DNA of 64,000 nucleotides from Chlorokybus atmophyticus (lineage: Eukaryota > Streptophyta > Chlorokybophyceae > Chlorokybales > Chlorokybaceae). The position numbers were made by a program, and so were the translations under genes. Every line of letters begins with the position of its first letter. The stretch's first letter is position 1. Below are positions 11,701-21,655 of the stretch, piece after piece. The stretch lies in the NCBI GenBank assembly GCA_009103225.1, contig RHPI01002533.1:1617186-1681185 (forward strand). The letters run 5' to 3'. Under the pieces are notes generated by a model, which saw only the letters and a program-made list of their open reading frames with translations, was not told where the DNA came from and did not search any database.

Positions 11701-14700
11701 AGTACACACGCACCCGCACAAGCACACATGCGGGCCTGCGACACGCATGCGCAAACACATGCACTCATGAAGACATTACCACAAGCCAGCACGCGAGCAC
11801 ATCCGTTCAAGGATGCATGCGTGCGCACACATACGCACACACACACACACATACGCACGCACGCACATGTGTACACGCGCACACGCGCGCACGCATAAGC
11901 GCATGCACAACCCTGTACACACCACGGCAAATAACGTACACTCACGCCCACATTTCAGACCCGTGGGTGGTTCCCCTCCTCGTCCACACCAGCTCTCTCT
12001 CTGACGTTGGCGTGGACCTCTTCGACTCCTCCAACCCCTCCACCTACTACGCCGGCGGTCGCTACCCCAACCTCACGCTCGGCACCCACAACATCACCGT
12101 ACCCATCTACTTCACATCCCCGCACTCTTTCCCCACATCACGTACACTCTCACTACGCGCGTACCTCGTCCCACCCGGTGTCGACGCCGCCACGTACGCG
12201 TGCATACGCGCCGCGGACGACGTGTCGATACACGCCGAGAGGGGACCCAACATGGGTTTGGCCAAGAAGCATGTCACCACATTAGCGGGACCGATCACGT
12301 TGGCGGCGTGCGTGGGTGGGCTGGGGTTAGTGTGGGTGTGGGCAGTGTGGGGGAGGTGGAGGGATCAGAAAGGGAAGATGAAACACGCGCATGCGGGAGC
12401 GATGAGGTATGCGGCTTCAAGAGGAGATATACCGGCACTCGATGTAAGTAGTGTGTGTGGTGGTGTGTTTGGAGTGACTGAGTGAGTGAGTGAGTGACTG
12501 AGTGACTGAGTGACTGAGTGAGTGAATCTCTCTTGCCCCCCCACNNNNNNNNNNNNNNNNNNNNNNNNNNNNNNNNNNNNNNNNNNNNNNNNNNNNNNNN
12601 NNNNNNNNNNNNNNNNNNNNNNNNNNNNNNNNNNNNNNNNNNNNNNNNNNNNNNNNNNNNNNNNNNNNNNNNNNNNNNNNNNNNNNNNNNNNNNNNNNNN
12701 NNNNNNNNNNNNNNNNNNNNNNNNNNNNNNNNNNNNNNNNNNNNNNNNNNNNNNNNNNNNNNNNNNNNNNNNNNNNNNNNNNNNNNNNNNNNNNNNNNNN
12801 NNNNNNNNNNNNNNNNNNNNNNNNNNNNNNNNNNNNNNNNNNNNNNNNNNNNNNNNNNNNNNNNNNNNNNNNNNNNNNNNNNNNNNNNNNNNNNNNNNNN
12901 NNNNNNNNNNNNNNNNNNNNNNNNNNNNNNNNNNNNNNNNNNNNNNNNNNNNNNNNNNNNNNNNNNNNNNNNNNNNNNNNNNNNNNNNNNNNNNNNNNNN
13001 NNNNNNNNNNNNNNNNNNNNNNNNNNNNNNNNNNNNNNNNNNNNNNNNNNNNNNNNNNNNNNNNNNNNNNNNNNNNNNNNNNNNNNNNNNNNNNNNNNNN
13101 NNNNNNNNNNNNNNNNNNNNNNNNNNNNNNNNNNNNNNNNNNNNNNNNNNNNNNNNNNNNNNNNNNNNNNNNNNNNNNNNNNNNNNNNNNNNNNNNNNNN
13201 NNNNNNNNNNNNNNNNNNNNNNNNNNNNNNNNNNNNNNNNNNNNNNNNNNNNNNNNNNNNNNNNNNNNNNNNNNNNNNNNNNNNNNNNNNNNNNNNNNNN
13301 NNNNNNNNNNNAATCCAAGGCAGGCCCAAGCCCCTTCTCTCTCTCTCAGCTCATCGAGCGTCACTCCCCCCTCTTCCTCATCGACTCCTCCGTCTCCGGC
13401 TACACGGCCCTCCACGCCGCCTCCGTTGCCGGTCACGTCGCGGCGCTGGAGTGGCTCCTGCGTCGCGGGGCCTCCGTGCGTTGTATCAAGGAAGACGGGT
13501 GGAGAGACACCGCGCTGCATTACGCGGCGGCGAATGGCAACTTGGCGTGCGTACAGGTAGGGGGACGATACTAGGTGGATGTGGGTGTGGATGATGGGTG
13601 GTGAAGACTGTTGCTCCCCAGGTGTTGGTGGCGCATGGGGCTGACATATTTGCGAGGAATTTCTGTGATGCCACGGCGGCGGATTTGGCGGAGGCGGCGG
13701 GGAACAAGGAGATAGTGAGGTATGTTTCTTTTCTGTGTTTGTTTGTGTTTTTGCGGGTTGAGAATGACCACCCGTGCATGCATTGAGGTGTGATACTACA
13801 CTGCAGAAATGCACAAAGAACACAGAGTAGTATGCACACGAGCATTGTCCTCAAGAGCTACCTGCTACAGGTACTTGGAGAAGATCGGTGAGCAGATTAC
13901 CAGTGGGAGTGAATCACCAGGCCCTAGATCATCTGTTCGAGGAACTCCACTCTCCTTTGAAAGACTCGAATCACTCCACAACGAGGACAATGAGGACAAG
14001 CCTGAGCATGCCGAGCACGCGCACCACTTTAGAGAACAAGTCCAAGGACTCACTGTGGCCCTCAGTGCTGCGCGCATGTTGTTGGACAAGCGTGCGGCCA
14101 AAGCCAACAGCAACAACAACAACAACACGGGTCGGTCCTCCGTCAGATCTCCTGTTGGGTTGTCGCGCTTCGCTGCCAATGTGGAGGAGGACAACAACGA
14201 GGGTGAGGGTGAGGGTGGGAAGGGTGTTGTTGTCGGGGAGGTGAAGACAACGACTACTACTACTGTGGCGAACAGCAATGGAGAGAGGAAGTCGAGGTTC
14301 GCCTCACGTGTAAGATTCCAAGCTGATGAGGAAGAGGATGAAGTGAATGCTGCTGTGGTTGGCACCCCGGTGCTGTTCTCAACTGAAGATGACGGCGACA
14401 ACAACAACAACAACAGCAATAACGACGGTTCTGCAAGCGATGTTGTGGATGCAGAGGACGTGGACGTCGCCGAGGTCGGCGCACCCGTAGTGTTCTCGGT
14501 GGAACTCGATGACAACAACAACAACAACAACAACACCAACAACACCAACATGCATGACGACGGAGCCGACGTTGGTACACCTGTTGTGTTCTCGTTTGAG
14601 GACAGCAACAAACCTCACTCTCAATTACTTGACCGTCACGTGCGGTTTGGGGGTACGATGGACCGAGCAGGCAAGTCTAGCCCGAGACGGTTCCCGGTTA

Positions 14701-17700
14701 CTCCCCGGCAGGGAGAGATCAACACTAACCGGCTGAACCCGCTTGCCCGCACGCCCGTGTTCAATACTATTGTTGATGGTGGTCATGAGACTACAACAAC
14801 TACAACATCGCAACAGCTCAAGCAGAGTCCCACACTGGACTTGAGTGGTGATGATGGTGAGGGTGATGGTGAGGGTGAGGGAGTGGAGAGAAGTGAACAG
14901 ATTGCGTCGTTCCCGTTGGAGTTTGATGCGTCGGATGATGAAGGGGACACTGCGACGGGTGATGCAGAAAGTCAGATGGTAGACAATGTGGACAAGCCGT
15001 CACCCGCACCGCCGCGCACACAACCTGAAGGTACGCGATACACAGTTGCATAAGCGCTTGCTCACGCGCACACATGTATACATGTTGCGTGCGTGTGCAC
15101 TCGGCAACATGCGTGCGTGTGTGCGTGCGTGGCAGCACATGTTGTGTGTGAGCGTGAGAGCGTACTGTGTGTGAGAGCGTACGTGTGCACCTGTGCCCAT
15201 GTGTCAGAAGAGAATACTTTTTGTTATTGAAGAACGTGTTGCTGTTGCTGTCCCAGTTGATGGTGTTGCCGTCGGTCACGACGCGTTGAGCGTCCTCAGC
15301 GCGGCGTTGCCCCGCCTCAAGCTGCACAAAGCCCAGGAGGAGGCCGCCGCCCTCTCCCGCCTGTCCCCGCGACGGTTATCGAAGGAACAGCACGCCGAAG
15401 GGCGACGACAATCGAAGGAACAACACGCCGAAGGGCGACGACAATCGAAGGAACAGCACGCCGAAGGGCGACGACAATCGAAGGAAGAACAACACACAAC
15501 GCACCCACAAGCACAAGCACAAGCGCCAACGCCAGTGCAAGCGCAAGCACAAGCCCAACTAGATGCCTCCCCCTCGCTGCTTCGCGCCAACCACTCCATC
15601 GCCGCACATCGATTGGAGCGCTGGGAGACAAGCGTCGGCACAACACCCGACAAGTGGGTGTTACACCCACCCACCCCCACCCCCACCCCCACTCCTACTC
15701 ACTCACTCACTCACTCTCTGCAGTCGTTCTCCAAGGGTGTTGTCTGAGACCAAGTCCCTGACGCCCTCCCCCCGCGAGCCCCCCCGCGACGCGCGCGCGG
15801 TGCTGGAGCGGGGGTGGGAGGGGGCGGGCAGCGCGGGGACGAGGTTGAAGGAGGGGACGTACGTCTGGAGGACGCTGGCAGTCATGTGCCAGGTAGGTGG
15901 GTCGTGTGTGTGTGTGTGTGTGCGTGGGTGGGTGGGGGTGGGGGTGGGTGGCGGCGTGCATGGTTATGTGCATGTGTGCGTGTGCCTGTGCATGTCTGTG
16001 CGCCTGTCTGTGCATTCGAGTGCATGAGAGTGTGCGCGTCTGCGTGTGTGTGACCTGACGTTGAGTTGCTTCCTTGTGATTTCACGTACCTTTTGAAGCC
16101 ACAGGGTCACAACCCAATACACAGTCTCACGATCACACACTTAAAGCAAGGTGTCCGACACATATTGCTCACAGGTGTTGGGCGTGATCTACTTCATCTG
16201 GCGCGCCCTTCGCACGTTCAACCCCAACTACATGCCGCTGAGCATCATCTTCTTCGTAGCAGAGTTCATCTCCTTCATACCCTCTTTCATCTTCGTGCGG
16301 GAGATGTGGTCACAGATCGAACGCGACACGCGCTCGCTGGACGTGAGTGTGACTTGTTGATGATGGTGCTGGTGTGGTTGTCTCACGTGTGTTATTGTGA
16401 GCAGGAGTTGGGTATACCCGAGGACGAGTATCCCAACGTGGACGTGTTGATCCCGTGCTACACCGAGCCGGTAGATGTTGTCGAGGCCACCACGTGTGCC
16501 GCCCTCGGCATGCTCTACCCGCCCTCAAAGTAAGTCTCATTGCATGCATGTGCATTGTGTGTTGTCTTACCGTTATGTTGTGTCTGTGTGTCCTGCAGGC
16601 TGACCGTGTACATACTTGATGATGGCGCGAATGATAATGTTCGTGCTATGGCACATAAGCTCGAGTTCCAACGCAAGTACCTGAAGCGACAGGCGCAAGT
16701 CATCTATGTCTCACGCAAGAAGGTGATTGCACCCCTCTTCCGCTTACCGAAAGAACATGCGAGTAGACACTCGGCCAAGCATCCGCGCACTCATCCAATC
16801 ACGAGAGCGCGTGTGTGTGCGCGTGTCAGTAAACACACACACAGTGACACACGCACACGCACACACACGCACACGCACGCACGCACATGCACTGATGCTT
16901 GCACGCACACACGCACAAAAACCTCGCACATGCACTCGCACTCGTGTGCACCCCACTCACACTCACACTCACACCCACCTCAGGTGAAGGGCGTTCCCCA
17001 CCACGCCAAGGCGGGCAACATCAACCACTGCTTGCTGAAGGCGGGCCACGCGCGGGGGGACTACGCGGTCGTCTTCGACTGCGACATGATCGCCAAACAG
17101 GTACACATGATACACACATACACACACACACACACACATGTGGTCAACACTCTCCCCCCAACGCAGAGCTTCCTGATGCGCACGATGCCGCACTTTTGCA
17201 TCCAAGCACGAGATGGCAAGTGGCGGTTTAAAGAGAAGGCAGCATTCTTGCAGACACCACAGGTGAAAAGGAGAGTCACTTGTGCGTGTGCGTGACACAC
17301 AGTACTCACCCAACATGCATGCCCACACACAGGACTTTTATAATGTGGAGCCAAGCGATCCTATGGGCCACCGCGCGCGCTTCTTTTATGGACCCATGAT
17401 GCAGGCAAGCAGAGTGTGAACAACACTCGACACACACACATACCCACTCTCTCAATCTCCCCTTCTGTTGGGTCATCTCACTCACTCGTGTTGTTGTTGT
17501 TGTACAGGGCCGTGACGGCGCGGGTGCGTGTCCGTGTGTCGGCACCGGCGTTATCTTTCGACGCGACGCGCTCGTCTCCATCGGGGGACAGGTGACTACA
17601 CAGCCGTCTGTCACACGCCATGTGTGTGCGTGCGACAACTACCACTTCAAGTAATGTTGTTGATGTCGTGTGGGCTGGCAGGCTTACGGGTCTGTGACAG

Positions 17701-18042
17701 AGGACTACAACAGCGCAATGTGCCTACAGGTGAGCCAACTTGTACATCGCATGGTGACATGTTGTCCTGTTGCCTGTGCACTCATGATATGTATGTTATG
17801 TTGTGACAACAACAGGGTGCTGGTTTTGCGTCGATGTACCTCAACTCGCGCATGATCTTCGGGATGGCTCCCGACGACGTGGCCAACACATTCTCGCAGC
17901 GTCTGCGCTGGGCCATGGGCTCCCTGCAGGTTTGTGTGGGTGTGTGGGACATGTGTACACCATGTGTACGTGTGTCTATTCTCTCTCCATCAGTGTGCTT
18001 GTAGTGTATGAGGACCCCTGAGGTCCCAAGCATTGAGGCTTA

Positions 18043-18085
<43 letters not shown>

Positions 18086-20590
18086 TCTGTGCCGAGACAA
18101 CCCGCTGCTTAAATCAGGACTCACGTGGACGCAATCGCTGCTGTTCTTCCAATCTGCTTTCCAGTACGACAATTGTGAATAGTGAATACACACCCGCACA
18201 CCCGCACGCATGCACGCATGCACAACATCAGTCCAACATCACCCTTCGAAGTCGATACGCTGCAACAACTCTGCATGTTTCTGTCTCAGGTATGTCATGA
18301 GCGTCCCCACCCTCTTCATGGCCTGCATCCCCGTGGCGTACTTCTTCTTCTCCGCCGCCCCGATATACGCGCTAGTAAGTGTTGGCGATGTTGTATCATA
18401 CACACATACACACATAAACACACACTCACTCACTCTCTGACCCTGTCTCATCCTCTCAGATCCATGAGTTTCTGGTCTTCTTCTTCGGGTACTACCTTGT
18501 GAACCGATTGATGCTGTGGCACGCACACCGCGGGGTAGAGGGAGGGGACTTGGAGCTGTGGAGAGGATCGCAGGTTATGTGTGTGTATGTGTCGGGTTTG
18601 TGTGTCTGCATATGTGTGTATGTGTCGGGGGAAAGTAACTCACTGCCTGTCCTGCTCCACGCAGATGTGGGTGTGGTGCAGCCCCAACAACCTCCTTGCC
18701 TGCTGGAAAGTCTTCTCAACAGAGTGGAAGGTACTCAGCTTCCTCAAACTTGGAAAGGTACACCTCGACCCCAACATCCCACACTGCCAACACTTGTTGC
18801 CATGCACCCACACCCACACCCACACACCCACACTCAGGTTGGTTTTGCGGTGACGAGCAAGGGTCCCAAGAACGCCAGCTGGCATACCGAGCTCGCCACT
18901 GCTCTCAAAGACACATGGCACTTTGTCATGTACTACATCTTCGCCGTCGCGGGGATGGCGTATGTTGTGTCGCTCATCGCGAGAGACAAGCTTGCCATGA
19001 CGCAGATCGGGTCTCAGGTGTGTGTGTGTGTGTGGGGAGGTGTTGTTGTTGTTGTTGTTGTTGCTCAAAGCTCGATTTGTTACACTTGGCACCAGGCTGT
19101 GGCGGCGCTTTGGTGTGTTCTCATCATGGCTTACGTGTGGCCACCGCTGTCCACGCTGAATATATGGCGAAAGGCGCAGACAGGAGGCCAGGTATGAACT
19201 GTATCATTGATGTTGTTGCTGACACAACATCGATAGCAAACGATCCACATCACATTACAACAACCACAGGTGTTGTGGCACACGCCTCGTGCGCAAGACG
19301 CTCTCCCCTCGCGTCCCGCCACGCTTCGCAAGTCCACATTCAAGTTCCTCCAATCCATGAAGAAGTCCTTCTCGCTCAAACGCACCGGCTCCAACTTCGC
19401 CCGCACGCCAACCAAAGCACACACCAACATGGACACCAACACGGACACCATGAACACATCTGATGCGGCCACTGCTGCCAACACTGCTGCCAACAGCGCG
19501 AGGGACCCCTTAGCTGAAGCTGGCTTCAACAGAGAGAGTCTTAGATTGAACACTAAATTGAGAGTCAACACAATGAGGCCCGCAAGATTGAGCGAGGAGG
19601 GGGGGGAGGAAGAGGGGTTGAGTGGTGAGGAGAGGGCGAGGATGGGGGCTGTCAACAATAAGGCCGAGTATCGACGCACGACACAGGTGAGTGGGTGTGA
19701 GTGTGGGTGTGGGTGGGTGGGTGGATGTGCGTGTCTGCACGTGCGTGTGAGCATGCGTGTTCACATGCGCGCACACGCATGCCCATATGCATGGGTGGGT
19801 GAGTGCCTGCCTGCGTGCGTGTGCGTGTGCGTGTGCGCGTGTTTGCATGCACACGCGCCCATCGCATGTCCACCAACATGTGCTGTTGTATGCACCAGAT
19901 GGTGAACGAAAGATTGAAAGGCGACGAGGAGATGCAGCGCGACATCGCATTGCTCTACGCCCTCTCCACCAACGACAGCGACGACAGTTCAGCAGATCCC
20001 AACAATGCCAGCAGCAACGCCAACACACTTCACCCCTCACGCCTCGGCCTCGCACCGGACTCACCCGCAGCACGCGCACTCTCCTCATTCCGTGCGATGG
20101 TGAACGCATCCGCATCATCATCAACAAGGTCAATGGACTCAAACAACAACTCAGCCGCATCATCCATGCGAAAGGGAGGAGACTCGTTTGCACGTGTTGT
20201 AGGTAAGTGTGGTGTGGACATGCTTGTGCGATGTTGGGTTGGGTTGGAGTATACTGTATCATGTGGTTATGTAACACATAACTGTGTGTTGCAGCGCAAG
20301 TGTATCCGAGCGAGGACTTGCGACAATCTTTACGCAGGCAACAATCGATGCATCCGAAGGACTCGTTGCACGAGTTCACGCGGTACATGACTTCTCGAGT
20401 GGTTTATGAAGAGACAGTGTTAAGGGACCACGCGTCGCTGGTAGCCACGCCAACGTTTCGGTTCAAGAAAGCCAAGCATGACAACTACACGTTCTTGATA
20501 GTGAACTGCATCATGTTCTTGGCGTTTGGGATTGGGGGAGCACTGTACCTGATACTAGAGCAGCCGCCGGAGGACTGGCTAGGATTTTAA
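8706..20590 (+). CDS. GH26 - TM - ankyrin - GT2 (BcsA/cellulose-synthase-type) fusion protein, 32 exons
   Basis: One gene gives 6,411 coding bases, 2,136 aa plus stop. I followed phases through all 31 junctions without a break. Order: signal peptide and GH26 hydrolase (aa 1-427), beta-rich segment and TM helix (428-560), ankyrin repeats (about 572-700), low-complexity linker (to about 1266), two TM helices, GT2 catalytic domain (about 1323-1590), further TM helices (to about 1800), hydrophilic tail and a last TM helix near the C-terminus. Predicted topology is hydrolase outside or in the lumen, ankyrins and synthase in the cytosol. ATG 8706 is chosen because it opens a clear signal peptide (MAKIARCALLAVAILIITA). 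The N gap 12545-13311 lies inside intron 9; both flanking exons are phase 0 and the ankyrin repeat reads across it. Exons are listed in the domain entries. The substrate is unknown: GH26 members cut mannan, xylan or mixed-linkage glucan, and BcsA-type GT2s make beta-glucans or mannan. Confidence 0.9.
9311..9349. repeat. (CCA)n run near the acceptor of exon 2 in the fusion gene
   Basis: A near-perfect CCA run occupies the last 40 bases of intron 1, ending 8 bases before the exon 2 start at 9358. Confidence 0.85.
9721..9803. repeat. (CCCACA)n minisatellite next to a splice acceptor
   Basis: About 14 copies of ACACCC fill the end of intron 2 of the fusion gene, 13 bases before the acceptor of exon 3. 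The pyrimidine-rich copies may serve as an extended polypyrimidine tract. Confidence 0.9.
11959..13719 (+). other. Beta-rich spacer, TM helix and ankyrin repeats of the fusion gene (exons 9-11)
   Basis: Exons: 11959-12443, 13350-13556, 13622-13719. Exon 9 encodes about 105 residues after the hydrolase with two N-glycosylation sequons (NLT, NIT). A hydrophobic helix follows (TLAGPITLAACVGGLGLVWV, about aa 537-558), then a basic stop-transfer stretch (RWRDQKGKMKH). The end of exon 9 (YAASRGDIPALD) is the first half of an ankyrin repeat that exon 10 completes (LIERHSPLF.., then GYTALHAASVAGHVAALEWLL). Further repeats are DTALHYAAANGNLACVQVLV and ATAADLAEAAGNKEIVRYL. This places the ankyrins on the opposite membrane side from the hydrolase. 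Confidence 0.9.
12545..13311. other. Assembly gap of 767 N inside intron 9 of the fusion gene
   Basis: The right edge of the gap (13312-13331) is a 20-base exact match to 23184-23203, the outer flank of the fold-back element described at 23125-23188. A copy of that element may therefore fill the gap and explain the failed assembly. Confidence 0.8.
13871..15892 (+). other. Long low-complexity linker of the fusion gene (exons 12-14)
   Basis: Exons: 13871-15030, 15257-15653, 15724-15892. The linker has about 570 residues, mostly disordered, with Asn runs (from AAC repeats) and acidic clusters. Three related segments, V-G-(T/A)-P-V-(L/V)-F-S followed by acidic residues, lie near 14358-14390, 14475-14510 and 14568-14605. 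In exon 13 an 11-residue unit, SKEQHAEGRRQ, is repeated three times (33 bp each, 15379-15477), followed by Gln/Ala/His-rich sequence. The exon 13 acceptor at 15256 was chosen because acceptors further upstream run into a stop. It is the least certain junction of the model. Confidence 0.75.
15379..15477 (+). repeat. Three 33-bp in-frame tandem repeats in the linker exon
   Basis: Units start at 15379, 15412 and 15445, with a partial fourth from 15478. They are identical apart from single-base differences (AACAGCAC versus AACAACAC). Each encodes SKEQHAEGRRQ, so length variation keeps the frame. Confidence 0.95.
16175..19191 (+). other. GT2 polysaccharide synthase part of the fusion gene (exons 15-29)
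   Basis: Exons: 16175-16342, 16405-16529, 16599-16722, 16984-17100, 17167-17262, 17333-17404, 17508-17591, 17682-17729, 17816-17929, 18084-18163, 18290-18374, 18460-18573, 18665-18757, 18838-19017, 19096-19191. Exon 15 encodes two TM helices. The D,D,D,QxxRW set is complete: VDVLIPCYTEP and YILDDG (about aa 1371-1372), FDCDM (1437-1439), VTEDYN (1534-1538), SQRLRW (1571-1576). These are the signatures of processive BcsA/cellulose-synthase-type GT2 enzymes. Exons 24-29 encode about four more TM helices. The plant CesA RING finger and class-specific regions are absent. The intron after exon 20 (17405) starts with GC. Confidence 0.92.
19270..20590 (+). other. Hydrophilic tail and terminal TM helix of the fusion gene (exons 30-32)
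   Basis: Exons: 19270-19686, 19899-20202, 20295-20590. About 300 residues rich in Ser, Thr, Asn and charged residues follow the last GT2 helix, with a basic stretch (KFLQSMKKSFSLKRTG). The very end carries a clear hydrophobic helix (FLIVNCIMFLAFGIGGALYL) and the short tail EQPPEDWLGF. I do not know this arrangement from BcsA or CesA proteins. The stop is at 20588-20590. Confidence 0.85.
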
Positions 20591-21165
20591 TTGTAATCTC
20601 ATAGATAATACATTGAATAGCTCATTGTTACAACCATGCATGCATGATTTCATAAGCGTGGCTCGCATAAACATGCACTGCTACGTTGCCTGCTGCCGGT
20701 GTTTAATGACCACGGCAGCAGGCAACATAGTGGATGTGCAGGAGAGTAGAGCAGTCTACTTTCCTGGCTTTCCTACATGAGCAGGTGGGTACGCTCTGCA
20801 CCCTAACACTTGCATTGCACCTAGCGGATCATTGTAAAGTTGTATAGCTATAACTTCAAAGTATAACTATACACAATATACTAGCGCTTGGTCTACATGT
20901 ACGCGCGGCTTGTCTGTGCTTGGATTTGTGAATAGTGTGTGCGCTACAACATGCAATGCCATCTCATGGCATGAGGAGAGAGTGCCCACCTGACCTTGGT
21001 TTGGCTCAAACATAACTAACGGGTTCAACAATAAGTTATTGTTATCAATGAATACTGCCGCGGAACTGTCACATTTGTCTCGAGAAAAAACATGTATTTT
21101 ATAATGCGTGTAAGGTTAACATAATACATGGTATATATATGCTTTTGTCATACTTAGTCTGCCCC
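20591..21165. other. 3' flank of the fusion gene with two adjacent hairpins
   Basis: There is no gene. TGTAA lies at 20593-20597, just after the stop. Two inverted repeats follow. 20685-20698 pairs with 20713-20726 (14 bp, extended by CTA/TAG after one mismatch), and 20740-20750 pairs with 20755-20765 (11 bp, one mismatch, loop GCAG). Confidence 0.7.
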
Positions 21166-21654
21166 CCCCCCTCCCCAGCTCGCCCCTCTGGGCGCCCTCG
21201 CCGTCGTGACCGCCGAGCCCGTCTCCGGCCTCTCCCTCGTCTCCGAACCCGAGTGCCGTCGCCTCGGCACGGAACTCGCCGGCGCGGAGAGGGCGGGAGT
21301 CGGGGGGGTCGTGGTGAGGTTCGCGCACGAGATGAACGGGAGCTGGTATCCGTGGAGCCAGAGGCCGGGGGAGTATAGGGAGAAGTTCAGGCTACTGGCC
21401 AAGTGAGTTGGGGGGGGTGTACGATATGTGGTTGGGTGGTCGTGGTATGGATGTGGGGCTGGGGTGTGCGGGGCCAGTGTCACAACCACTGCTTTGCACA
21501 GACTGTGGGACTAGTTGTTGTTGTGCGCTCGTTTAATCGGAGCATCCTGCGACCCCGTGTTTGACTGACCGCTCGTTGGGGTTTTACTTATTAGCCCGTG
21601 GTTGTTGTTGTTGTTGCGCTCAACTTATCTTTTGTTGTTTGTGTGGCAGGGTGA
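21166..21654 (+). pseudogene. Partial copy of GH26 exon 3 plus intron 3
   Basis: These 489 bases match 9804-10292 at a constant offset of 11,362 with no difference that I could find by eye. The copy carries exon 3 with the catalytic motif FAHEMNGSWYPW and the whole following intron. It starts in a poly-C run and ends at a single N (21655). It lacks the other exons, so it cannot make a hydrolase. The identity in intron as well as exon, with the N at the junction, makes a scaffolding artefact or an alternative-haplotype contig at least as likely as a recent duplication. Confidence 0.85.
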
Positions 21655-21655
21655 N

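Noticed and set aside
12295-13823. Very long ORFs spanning 12300-13820 on both strands
   Set aside because: They are open only because the 767-N gap is translated as unknown residues.
13865-14611. Minus-strand ORF of 248 codons, rich in Leu and Ser
   Set aside because: It is the reverse of the Asn/AAC-rich linker exon 12 and shows only homopolymer-like runs.
20593-20597. TGTAA as polyadenylation signal of the fusion gene
   Set aside because: It lies only a few bases after the stop, and I did not find the motif at a consistent place after the Nek or NOP56 genes. It may be chance.
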